A program made the position numbers and the translations under genes. This document shows positions 13,293-19,304 of a stretch of 26,007 nt of DNA, piece by piece. The notes under the pieces are model-generated. The model was not told the origin of the DNA and searched no databases. It saw nothing but the letters and a program-made list of their open reading frames with translations. Numbering within the stretch: position 1 is the stretch's first letter; every line of letters begins with the position of its first letter. Source of the DNA: Omnitrophica WOR_2 bacterium RIFCSPLOWO2_12_FULL_51_8 (GTDB lineage Bacteria > Omnitrophota > Gorgyraeia > Gygaellales > Profunditerraquicolaceae); contig MHHD01000008.1 in assembly GCA_001805895.1 (NCBI GenBank), positions 1-26,007 on the forward strand. The letters are read 5' to 3'.

Positions 13293-13859
13293 CTATTTAT
13301 TCCGCAGATCGTTTACTATTTGGTAAACTTTTTCTGCATCTTTAATATCGTAAAAGGTCGGAACATCCTTCCCATAGAATGACGCAAAAAAATCCATACC
13401 GGTATTTTCATACATGCCCACCATAAATGAAGGGTTGCCAAATTTAACGGCACCTATTCCATTCGATCGAACGCTCTTGTTAATACACGGCAAAGTATTA
13501 ATGTATGCCGCTTGGATGTTTTCACCAAATAAGCTGGTCACAATTAATACTCGCTTATCAGTTACGGCATACCATGTTCTTTGCTTCTTCCACTTTTTAT
13601 AAAAAAATCTCCCAAAGATAGAATACAGGCCAATTAATACAAATGGGATACCAAATAACGCAAAAAATATTGGCGCGCCTTGCCCTGCCTTGTCCTTCAT
13701 AAAAAGGACAGAGGACTCCCAAAATATGGCGAACCCTCCCCACAATAAACTAAAAGGCACAAGAAAAACGTCAGACGCAGAAAACAGGATATTTGCTTCC
13801 GGCTGGCCTTTCCATAAAATTGATTCATCTTTTAGCAATTGCTTTTGCAGAACATCCAT
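13293..13859 (-). CDS. membrane protein with bacterial PH-like domain
   Basis: 188 residues from ATG 13859, chosen because GAGAAAGGG precedes it at good distance and because the codons further upstream are L repeat sequence. N-terminal part QLLKDESILWKGQPEANILF matches the opening of bPH-domain proteins; two hydrophobic helices follow (VFLVPFSLLWGGFAIFW and IFFALFGIPFVLIGLYSIFG), then the TWYAVTDKRVLIV strand pair typical of the family. No specific substrate or partner is known. Upstream partner of the 146-residue gene. The L arm overlaps the region directly before its start, so its promoter may come from the repeat. Confidence 0.75.
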   Translation of the reverse strand: MDVLQKQLLKDESILWKGQPEANILFSASDVFLVPFSLLWGGFAIFWESSVLFMKDKAGQGAPIFFALFGIPFVLIGLYSIFGRFFYKKWKKQRTWYAVTDKRVLIVTSLFGENIQAAYINTLPCINKSVRSNGIGAVKFGNPSFMVGMYENTGMDFFASFYGKDVPTFYDIKDAEKVYQIVNDLRNK

Positions 13860-13876
13860 ATAATTAACCCTTTCTC

Positions 13877-13953
13877 TAGGGTTCGCGTCCACGACAACCT
13901 AAGCAAAAAACGCAAGCGGCTGTCGTCGGACGGTTCACCTCAAAAACTGGCGG
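13877..13953 (+). repeat. L repeat arm, copy 4
   Basis: agggttcgcgtccac (13878-13892), 54 bases on to ggttcacctcaaaaactgg, ending cgggttatt. The middle sequence is unrelated to copies 1 and 3 but of the same length. It carries its own inner pairing (cgaca near 13891-13895 with tgtcg near 13921-13925). It lies upstream of the PH-like gene and next to a tRNA-like fragment. No R arm follows on this side. Confidence 0.85.
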
Positions 13954-13986
13954 GTTATTAGGGATTCGAACCCTCTCGCCTGCGCC
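13948..13986 (-). other. tRNA 3'-end-like fragment next to tRNA-Leu
   Basis: On the minus strand GGCGAGAGGGTTCGAATCCC, then TAATAACCCGCCA, looks like a T-arm (AGGGTTCGAATCCCT, 13960-13974) followed by acceptor-like sequence and CCA-like end. There is no 5' half. The true tRNA-Leu starts 16 bases further right and has a similar T-arm (GAGGGTTCAAATCCCTC). It may be an attachment-site or integration remnant; it may also be chance. Confidence 0.35.
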
Positions 13987-14001
13987 AAAGATCTTTTCAA
14001 A

Positions 14002-14085
14002 TGCCGGGGGAGGGATTTGAACCCTCACACTCTTACGAGCGGCGGATTTTAAGTCCGCATTGTCTGCCAGTTCCAACACCCCGGC
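14002..14085 (-). tRNA. tRNA-Leu (anticodon TAA)
   Basis: 84-base class II tRNA. Acceptor GCCGGGG pairs with CCCCGGC and the discriminator is A. Anticodon stem GCGGA/TCCGC with loop CTTAAAA gives TAA. Long variable arm CGCTCGTAAGAGTG, T-arm GAGGG-TTCAAAT-CCCTC. No CCA is encoded, in contrast to tRNA-Val in this window. Confidence 0.95.
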
Positions 14086-14092
14086 AAAAATA

Positions 14093-14656
14093 CTAATATT
14101 TTACTGTTAAAAGCCTATCCAGATCGCCGGCGATACGTGGATTTTGGGCCTCGGCAGATATCTCCTGGGCCCAGTTTTTAAGATACCCTATATCCAGTCG
14201 CCCTTTATGCCGCATAATTATTTTTTCCGCATCCGCCAGATCCTGAGGCCTGCCCGGAATTATCTTTAAGAGCACCATATCCTCCGGCGTGGGAAAAAAT
14301 GCATTGGTATTATAAAGCCTGAAGGTTTTTTTTCTTTTAAATGCCTGGCGCTCCAGTTCAATGGAGGCAATAATAAAATCAACGTGGAATGCCCCATATT
14401 GTATCTGGAATGTACCTGTGGCCAGGGCCTTCTGCCGGCACTCTTGAGCATTAAATCTAAACCCAGCTTTTTTTGCCTTACTTAAAAAAACGGGTATTTG
14501 CTCTGCTTCTAACAGTATATCGATATCTACATCTCCCGTAGCCCTTGGTTCTCCTAAAAGCCCTACCGCGATTCCTCCGATAACTATATATTCGTATCTT
14601 TCTTTATTTAAAAAACCCGCTACCTTTTTATAAACATCTTCCACTAAGATTTTCAT
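14093..14656 (-). CDS. nucleotidyltransferase of the AbiEii/DUF6036 type, second copy
   Basis: 187 residues from ATG 14656, the start that gives ATGA coupling to the upstream 73-residue gene. Glycine pair at 27-28 (YIVIGGIAVGLLG), then RATGDVDIDILL with Asp42 and Asp44 as likely catalytic pair, a further acidic strand HVDFII, and a C-terminal FFPTPEDMVLLKIIPGRPQDLADAE typical of this group. Probable toxin-like nucleotidyltransferase paired with the small protein upstream. It lies beside tRNA-Leu, a common landing place for mobile genes. Only distantly similar to the enzyme at 6458-6994. Confidence 0.85.
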   Translation of the reverse strand: MKILVEDVYKKVAGFLNKERYEYIVIGGIAVGLLGEPRATGDVDIDILLEAEQIPVFLSKAKKAGFRFNAQECRQKALATGTFQIQYGAFHVDFIIASIELERQAFKRKKTFRLYNTNAFFPTPEDMVLLKIIPGRPQDLADAEKIIMRHKGRLDIGYLKNWAQEISAEAQNPRIAGDLDRLLTVKY

Positions 14657-14874
14657 GCCTTTTTCTGCAGGAGCATCTTCAGGCAAACAGGGTTATCTTC
14701 AAAAAAATTCTTCCGTAATTCCCAGATAAGCGCGGACGAAAGCAGGCGCTCTTCGATTGCTATGGCTTCTTTCATAGACAAATTCTTCAGCCGCCGCCTC
14801 TTCTCCTGCTCCCAAGGCTTAAATTTATTTTTGTCGAACAGCTTCTTATTATTTAGCTTGCTCATTTCAGCCAT
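14653..14874 (-). CDS. 73-residue highly charged protein, presumed partner of the nucleotidyltransferase
   Basis: Mostly helical, very basic N-terminal half (KLNNKKLFDKNKFKPWEQEK, RRRLKNLS) followed by an acidic/aliphatic helix EAIAIEERLLSSALIWELRK. Stop overlaps the nucleotidyltransferase start by four bases, so the two are coupled. The layout, a small upstream gene coupled to a nucleotidyltransferase, is that of an antitoxin-toxin pair. The sequence itself matches no family I know. An internal ATG (residue 4) could also be the start. Not related by eye to the 31- or 59-residue proteins of the other nucleotidyltransferase operon. Confidence 0.65.
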   Translation of the reverse strand: MAEMSKLNNKKLFDKNKFKPWEQEKRRRLKNLSMKEAIAIEERLLSSALIWELRKNFFEDNPVCLKMLLQKKA

Positions 14875-14972
14875 TCCATCACCTGTCCGACATTATCATG
14901 CAAGATACTTTACGTACGGTTTTTCACCCGCTTGAATTGCCTTTAGCCTTCTCTCATTAAAACAATACTCTG

Positions 14973-15049
14973 TCCACTGCGAGAAGCCGCAGGCGCCGAA
15001 GCCCTTCGATTACGCTCAGGGCCTCGGCACTTAGTGCCTCGCAATGACG
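14973..15049. repeat. GC-rich palindromic repeat (gcgag...cctcgcaatgac type)
   Basis: Contains gccga-a-gccct (14995-15005) pairing with agggc-c-tcggc (15018-15028), and an inner ggcac-tta-gtgcc (15026-15038) alternative, bounded by gcgag and cctcgc and ending caatgacg. Sequences ending cattgcgag on one strand are a familiar class of dispersed intergenic repeats in metagenome-derived genomes. In the 221-base gap 14875-15095 I see no gene. Confidence 0.6.
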
Positions 15050-15054
15050 ATAGA

Positions 15055-15079
15055 ATTATGCACACTGCTCAAATAATTA
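15055..15079 (-). repeat. 25-base repeat, copy 1 (inverted partner at 17275)
   Basis: attatgcacactgctcaaat... here is the reverse complement of 17275-17299 with a single mismatch over 25 bases (taattatttgagcag, then t(g/a)tgcataat). It directly borders the DUF4143 ATPase gene end on one side and the palindromic repeat on the other. Confidence 0.75.
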
Positions 15080-15095
15080 GCGCGAAACCGAGAAA

Positions 15096-16235
15096 TTATT
15101 GCTGTAAAATAGCAACGCAGTCAGCAAGACTTACATACTTAATAATGTTGCGGCCGGCCTTCCTGGAATATGGCTGCTTGATGTCATGCGAGACTACCAG
15201 CACACTCGCCCGAGGATAATGATTAAGGAATATCTCGATATTCTTGCTATCCGCGCGGCCTGCAGCCCATTTGCACTCAACGGCAATAGGCTGCCTGCCC
15301 CGCGGCTTTAAAATAAAATCCATCTCGTGGCCGTGTTTATCGCGCCAGTAGTGGATATCTCTAGTCTGTAACTGCCCTTGAATCTCGTTCAAAACAAAAT
15401 GCTCCCACAATGTCCCCATGTCTTCTTGGCGTAACCGATCCCAGCCCCGGTAGTAACAAAAAAAACCGGTATCAAAGGTATAGACCTTGGGAGCCGCGAT
15501 AATTTCCGCAGCCTGATGGGTATGAAACGGCCTGACCACATGCATCACATAGGTCGCCTCTAACACGTTTAAATAATTGGTGACGGTAGTCCGGCTCACT
15601 TCGCAGGGCGAGGCAAAGGAAGACGCTTCAAACATCCCTCCGCTTTGCACCATCAAAAGCTCAAAAAACTTCTGGAAGGAATGCCGCCGCTCCAGACGGA
15701 AAAGCTCCTGAATATCTTTGGCCCAATATGAATCCGCCCACTCCTGAAATTCTTTTTCAGGAAAATGCTTTGCCATGAATAAAGCGGGTAGCCCCCCCCT
15801 TAAAAACCGATGTCTGATATCCTGATGGCCAAAGTCTTTCAGGTCTTCTGTCAGCATCGGGCATAACCATAACTCCCGCTTGCGATCGGTCAACGTATCC
15901 CTGAATTTTGAGGAAACCCCCAATGTGGAAGAGCCCGTAGCCGCAATCTGAATATCCGGATAATGATCGGCTGCTATTTTAAGAAGCTCGGAGGGATTAT
16001 CCAGCCGGTGTATTTCATCAAGAATAATCCGCTGCTTCCTAAAACCATCAAGAAATCCTTCCGGGCTTGCCATCATTTGGCGCACGCGCGGCAGTTCGCA
16101 GTCAAAATAAACCGCGTCCTTAATAGCTTTACTGAGAAACGTCTTGCCCGCCCGCCGGACGCCGGAAATCCATATAATGGATTTCTCTTGCCATAATTGC
16201 TCAATCTTGTTTAACCAAAAATGCCTGATGTACAT
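15096..16235 (-). CDS. AAA ATPase with DUF4143 domain, second and diverged copy
   Basis: 379 residues from ATG 16235. I chose this start because homology begins at MYIRHFWLNKIEQLW; the codons before it read as a hydrophobic tail with no match. Walker A GVRRAGKT at 25-32, Walker B RIILDEIH at 69-76, sensor-like ATGSSTLG, conserved RGGLP, a winged-helix-like segment and the C-terminal HEMDFIL...VECKW, restriction-like acidic and ExK residues. Same family and layout as 8456-9589 but clearly diverged, so the two were acquired separately. Cellular role of the family is unknown; several members travel with mobile DNA. Downstream lies repeat sequence. Confidence 0.9.
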   Translation of the reverse strand: MYIRHFWLNKIEQLWQEKSIIWISGVRRAGKTFLSKAIKDAVYFDCELPRVRQMMASPEGFLDGFRKQRIILDEIHRLDNPSELLKIAADHYPDIQIAATGSSTLGVSSKFRDTLTDRKRELWLCPMLTEDLKDFGHQDIRHRFLRGGLPALFMAKHFPEKEFQEWADSYWAKDIQELFRLERRHSFQKFFELLMVQSGGMFEASSFASPCEVSRTTVTNYLNVLEATYVMHVVRPFHTHQAAEIIAAPKVYTFDTGFFCYYRGWDRLRQEDMGTLWEHFVLNEIQGQLQTRDIHYWRDKHGHEMDFILKPRGRQPIAVECKWAAGRADSKNIEIFLNHYPRASVLVVSHDIKQPYSRKAGRNIIKYVSLADCVAILQQ

Positions 16236-16307
16236 AGCCAGAGCATACCATGCAATTTTTCTAAATGCAAGTATAATTGCGTTTAGTAAACCCAAACGCC
16301 ATTAAAG

Positions 16308-16379
16308 AGGCGACGAGCGGAATCGAACCGCTGAATAGCTCTTTTGCAGAGAGCTGCCTTACCGCTTGGCTACGTCGCC
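16308..16379 (-). tRNA. tRNA-Cys (anticodon GCA)
   Basis: 72 bases. Acceptor GGCGACG pairs with CGTCGCC and the discriminator is U, the expected Cys identity base. Anticodon stem GCTCT/AGAGC with loop CTGCAAA gives GCA. T-arm GCGG-TTCGATT-CCGC. CCA not encoded. It begins three bases after the coaC stop, so it may be co-transcribed with that gene. Confidence 0.95.
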
Positions 16380-16382
16380 ATA

Positions 16383-16928
16383 TCAGAGAACCTTTTTTAC
16401 CTCTTTAATAATCGTCTCAACTTCCGCCAGACAGCCGATGCCTTCCTTGCCGCAGGCAAGCTTACCTTTTCTCGGCTCCACAAATTTATATCCCAATTCT
16501 TTAAGTTCCTTGATATTGCCCTGCGTGATTTTATTTAGGTACATCTGCTCATTCATCGCCGGACAGAAGAGCACTGGCGCCCGGGTGGCGCAGATGACGC
16601 AGGTCAATAAGTCATCGCAGATGCCGGCAGCGGCCTTGGCGATGATATTCGCGGTAGCCGGGGCCACCAGCACTAACCCCGCCTTTTCTGCCAGCGCAAC
16701 ATGCTCTATCTCCCAGGCCTCGGGTTCGCTAAACAACCCGCGAAAAACCTTGTTCCCGGAAAGACTCTGGAAGACCACCGGCTTAATCAGCTCTTCTGCC
16801 TCCCGGGTCATCACCACGTTGACCCGGAAATCCTCCTTGCGCAGCCGGCGCACAATCTCGCAAGCCTTGTAAATCGCGATGCTGGCAGTAACTCCCAGAA
16901 TAACCTCCCTGCCCCTCTTCCTTTGCAT
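16383..16928 (-). CDS. coaC: phosphopantothenoylcysteine decarboxylase flavoprotein (CoaC half only)
   Basis: FMN flavoprotein of the HFCD family making 4'-phosphopantetheine in coenzyme A synthesis. 181 residues: GVTASIAIYKACEIVRRLRK at 12-31, a catalytic His in IEHVALAE, FMN-binding APATANIIAK, and the PAMNEQMY signature. The substrate clamp usually reading ACGxxGxGR is here ACGKEGIGCLA, so the last Arg is replaced. Most bacteria fuse this domain to the synthetase CoaB; here the frame stops and tRNA-Cys follows, so CoaB must be elsewhere or missing. Neighbours yicC, gmk and rpoZ upstream are the normal bacterial context for coaBC. Confidence 0.9.
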   Translation of the reverse strand: MQRKRGREVILGVTASIAIYKACEIVRRLRKEDFRVNVVMTREAEELIKPVVFQSLSGNKVFRGLFSEPEAWEIEHVALAEKAGLVLVAPATANIIAKAAAGICDDLLTCVICATRAPVLFCPAMNEQMYLNKITQGNIKELKELGYKFVEPRKGKLACGKEGIGCLAEVETIIKEVKKVL

Positions 16929-16956
16929 AATATTTTATTCCAGCTCTGCTAACTGC

Positions 16957-17080
16957 GGGTATCAGGATATTAGGCAATCAGGATTTGGGTATCGGGATAT
17001 TAGGTTATTCGGATTTTGTTTTTATCCCTGATATCCCATTCCCCATAATTACCCTTTCCTGATTTCCCGATAACCTAATA
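16957..17080. repeat. GATATCGGG word array, imperfect inverted repeat
   Basis: Two adjacent 30-base units, 16957-16986 and 16987-17016, both gggtatc(a/g)ggatattagg, then caatcaggattt or ttattcggattt. From 17017 the same words occur inverted: atccctgatatccc, then cctgatttcccgataaccta, whose complement is taggttatcgggaaatcagg. This is one of four hairpin-like elements in the 553-base gap 16929-17482, where I see no convincing gene. Confidence 0.7.
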
Positions 17081-17120
17081 CAAGCGCATTAAATATTCTT
17101 ACATTATATAACAGCGAATA

Positions 17121-17219
17121 TACACAGATTGGCACAGATGAAAAGATGCAAGATGATCACAGATAACGTCAAACAATATCTGTGCTCATTTGTATCTTCT
17201 CATCTGCGATCATCTGTGC
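17121..17219. repeat. CACAGAT-family repeat, hairpin copy
   Basis: Left arm gcacagatgaaaagatgcaa, then gatgatcacagat (17132-17164). Right arm atctgtgctcatttgtatct, then tctcatctgcgatcatctgtgc (17178-17219) is its inverted form with small gaps. The left arm is nearly the same as the copy at 1298-1339. Any transcript would fold on itself. Confidence 0.75.
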
Positions 17220-17274
17220 AACAGGGTATGTAAATTTATTTATTTCGTTTAATATCCGCCTTTAACCTGCAACA

Positions 17275-17299
17275 TAATTATTTGAGCAGTATGCATAAT
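17275..17299 (+). repeat. 25-base repeat, copy 2
   Basis: taattatttgagcagtatgc, ending ataat; inverted with respect to 15055-15079 with one mismatch. The two copies bracket the DUF4143 ATPase, tRNA-Cys and coaC (15096-16928) and so could be ends of a rearranged or inserted block. Confidence 0.7.
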
Positions 17300-17302
17300 C
17301 GG

Positions 17303-17455
17303 GTTTCGTTTATCGGTTAGCGGTTGCGGCTACGTATCGTCTATCGTAAATCGTCTAAAAGGGTTTTCGTTTAAGAAGACGACACACGAAACCGAAAACG
17401 ATTTACGATACATAGCCGAAGCCGAAACCGAAACCGTTTAAGACGATAGACGAAA
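17303..17455. repeat. ATCGT/CGAAACC word array, long imperfect hairpin before rpoZ
   Basis: Left half contains tttcgtttatcgg, cggctacgtatcg and tatcgtaaatcg. The right half has cgatttacgata, catagccg and gataaacg/gatagacgaaa-like words in the opposite sense (ccgaaaccgaaaccg is also tandem). The best perfect piece pairs tatcgtaaatcg (17343-17353 region) with cgatttacgata (17399-17410). It ends near the rpoZ stop codon on the minus strand. Confidence 0.7.
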
Positions 17456-17482
17456 TTTGAATTATACGCACCCCTCAATTAT

Positions 17483-17692
17483 TCAATCTTTCGCCTTGCT
17501 CCTGACATACCGCACCTTGCCTGCGGCAATCTCGTACAGGGCGACAGTAGAGGGCTTGACCGACTGGCTCATTTCCACCAGCTTAGGCTGGCCCTCGGCA
17601 ATTTCCAAGGCCCTCTTAGAGGCCAAGATGACTAATTTATAGATCGAACTCCCGCTCTGATCCAATAGCTTTTCCCGCGCAACGTATCCCAT
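17483..17692 (-). CDS. rpoZ: RNA polymerase omega subunit
   Basis: 69 residues, short but within the normal omega range. Core pattern SIYKLVILASKRALEIAEGQ (about 16-35), then PSTVALYEIAAGKVRY, which matches ExVxLAAKRAxQL...TVVALxEIAxGK of omega. Omega helps fold and assemble the beta' subunit and contributes to one ppGpp site in some bacteria. Start ATG 17692 has a GAGGAGGC ribosome site. Between gmk upstream and coaC downstream, the standard order. A CACAGAT repeat fills its upstream space and a hairpin array its downstream space. Confidence 0.92.
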   Translation of the reverse strand: MGYVAREKLLDQSGSSIYKLVILASKRALEIAEGQPKLVEMSQSVKPSTVALYEIAAGKVRYVRSKAKD

Positions 17693-17706
17693 TTGCCTCC
17701 TCGCTG

Positions 17707-17873
17707 GTATAATGTCCCGTCAACTAAATCATGCCTTGATAATTATACACAGATTCACACAGATACGGCTGCCGGGCAACTGATTTTTTTGGATACACAC
17801 AGATACATAATATCTGCGTGTATCTTTCTTTTATCTGTGTCTATCTTTTTTTATATCTGTGTGCATCTGTGCT
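17707..17873. repeat. CACAGAT-family repeat between rpoZ and gmk
   Basis: Forward words cacagat at 17748, 17760 and about 17796 (cacacagatac), inverted words atctgtg at about 17834, 17855 and 17866 with related tatctgcgtg and tatcttt pieces, so the halves are complementary. The left end shares the caactaaat.atgc block with 1259-1339. The right end runs into the gmk coding sequence and supplies its last codons and stop. Confidence 0.75.
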
Positions 17874-18462
17874 GAGATAAGGCATTTAACATAATGCCCC
17901 GCAGCTCCTTTACTGCCTGATGCAAATTCTTATTTACCACGGTAAAGTCATACTCCCGGGAGGCGCGCAGCTCTGCCCGGGCAAGCTCTAACCTCCTGGA
18001 GACTTCTTCTTTCTTGGTCCGATGGCAGCGCTGGGCTATCCGCCGGCGCAGCGTCTCAAGCGACGGCGGGACAATAAATATAGTGGCGGTGTTGCGCGGA
18101 TAGAGCCTTTTTATCTTCCTGGCCCCGGCCAAATCTAAGCAGAGGACGATATTCCCGCCTTTTTTAATCTGGCCCTCGACAAAATCCCGGGGCGTGGCGT
18201 AATAATATCCCAAAAAATTGGTCCATTCAAGAATTTTCTTTGCTTTTAACGCGCGCCGAAAATCATCCCGCGCAAGAAAAACGTAGTCCCGGCCCTGCCT
18301 CTCTCCTGATCTCTTGGGCCGGGTGGTGAAGGAAATGGATTTGCGCAGCAGGCGCCTTAGGCCCGCTTCCTTGAGCAGCCTCTCCAAGAGCGTAGTCTTC
18401 CCGGAGCCCGAAGGGCCGGAGATTACAAAGATCATTCCTTTTGGTTCTGCCTTGGCTCTCAC
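17851..18462 (-). CDS. gmk: guanylate kinase
   Basis: Phosphorylates GMP (and dGMP) with ATP to GDP. 203 residues. P-loop GPSGSGKT at 16-23; GMP-binding SFTTRPKRSGERQGRDYVF with the conserved Ser, Arg and Tyr residues; ILEWTNFLGYYYATP; lid RRRIAQRCHRTKKE. GTG 18462 overlaps the yicC stop (GTGA), the usual yicC-gmk coupling; an internal ATG at residue 10 is the alternative start. The last eight codons (SQHRCTQI) are made of the CACAGAT repeat, which suggests the repeat changed the natural C-terminus without harming the core. Confidence 0.96.
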   Translation of the reverse strand: MRAKAEPKGMIFVISGPSGSGKTTLLERLLKEAGLRRLLRKSISFTTRPKRSGERQGRDYVFLARDDFRRALKAKKILEWTNFLGYYYATPRDFVEGQIKKGGNIVLCLDLAGARKIKRLYPRNTATIFIVPPSLETLRRRIAQRCHRTKKEEVSRRLELARAELRASREYDFTVVNKNLHQAVKELRGIMLNALSQHRCTQI

Positions 18463-19283
18463 TCTATATTCTGCGCCTGCTCGCGGATTTTTTCGATCTG
18501 GCTTTTCATCTGCACTACACGGGAAGAGATCGCCACGTCAAAGGACTTCGCGCCCAGGGTATTGGCCTCGCGCTGCATCTCCTGGGCGATAAAATCCAAT
18601 TCCTTGCCCATCGGGCCTTTTCTGCTCAATTTATTTTTAAAGTTCCGGATGTGGAAGGCCAGCCGTTCGATTTCCTCCGAGATATCCGAATTCTTCAGGA
18701 AACTGGAACGTTCCTCGTTAGTATTTAACGACTTGAGTTTTTCTCTAATCGCCTTCTGAAAGCGCGCCTTGATGATCTCCAGATGGCCATTCAGGCCCTC
18801 CGCCCTCTTTTTCAGACAACCGTAAAGCGCCCGCCCTTCTTTATGCCGGGTGTTCTCCAGCTCTTCCAGCGCCTTTGAGAGGGCGGATTTAAGTTTTGGC
18901 CAAAGAGCCTCCCGGGGCATACGGCTTGCCTGCGATGAGAGGACCCCGGGTAGGTGCACCAGGGTGTTCAAGTCTACGTCTGCCCGGAGCCGGCACTGCC
19001 TGCTGACCTGCCGCAGTACGGCTAAATAATCCTTTAACAGCGCTTTATTGATAAAGACGCCGGGGTTCCTGCCGCCAATAAAGTTGATCGCGCAAGTGAC
19101 CCTGCCGCGTTTGATCTTGGTTTCGATTTCTTTTTTCAGCTTGTCCTCCAGAGACAATAGCCCCTCCGGCAGGTGGAATACCGCTTCAAAAAATTTATGG
19201 TTGGAACTGCGCAGTTCCACGCTTACCTTGCCAAAAGGCGCAATCTCAATTTCTTTTGAGCCGAAACCGGTCATACTATTCAT
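18459..19283 (-). CDS. yicC: YicC/YloC family endoribonuclease
   Basis: 274 residues. Opening MNSMTGFGSKE and SSNHKFFEAVFHLPE are the YicC_N signature; the DUF1732 C-terminal domain shows DISEEIERLAFHIRNF, then GKELDFIAQEMQREANTLGA. YicC is an RNA endonuclease implicated in small RNA turnover in E. coli; its role elsewhere is less clear. Start ATG 19283 has GGGAT-like ribosome sequence. It lies upstream of gmk and rpoZ, the order found across bacteria, and 22 bases downstream of ndk. Confidence 0.95.
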   Translation of the reverse strand: MNSMTGFGSKEIEIAPFGKVSVELRSSNHKFFEAVFHLPEGLLSLEDKLKKEIETKIKRGRVTCAINFIGGRNPGVFINKALLKDYLAVLRQVSRQCRLRADVDLNTLVHLPGVLSSQASRMPREALWPKLKSALSKALEELENTRHKEGRALYGCLKKRAEGLNGHLEIIKARFQKAIREKLKSLNTNEERSSFLKNSDISEEIERLAFHIRNFKNKLSRKGPMGKELDFIAQEMQREANTLGAKSFDVAISSRVVQMKSQIEKIREQAQNIE

Positions 19284-19304
19284 CCGCGCATCCCTTTCGT
19301 TTCT

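Noticed and set aside
13860..13892. Upstream start (GTG at 13892, reading MDANPRERVNY) for the PH-like gene
   Set aside because: Those codons are L repeat sequence; ATG 13859 has a good ribosome site.
7131..13953. Integron cassette array with attC sites
   Set aside because: The arms form imperfect hairpins between single-gene modules, but GTTRRRY/RYYYAAC core sites are not present at the ends and no integrase lies in the window.
7131..13953. Diversity-generating retroelement template and variable repeats
   Set aside because: Variable middles do not differ specifically at adenines and no reverse transcriptase is present.
13876..14079. 67-codon minus-strand frame starting MLELADNADLKSAA
   Set aside because: It translates tRNA-Leu, the tRNA-like fragment and the L arm; no protein pattern.
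16236..16295. N-terminal extension of the second DUF4143 ATPase
   Set aside because: The 20 extra residues lack family similarity; homology begins at the ATG 16235.
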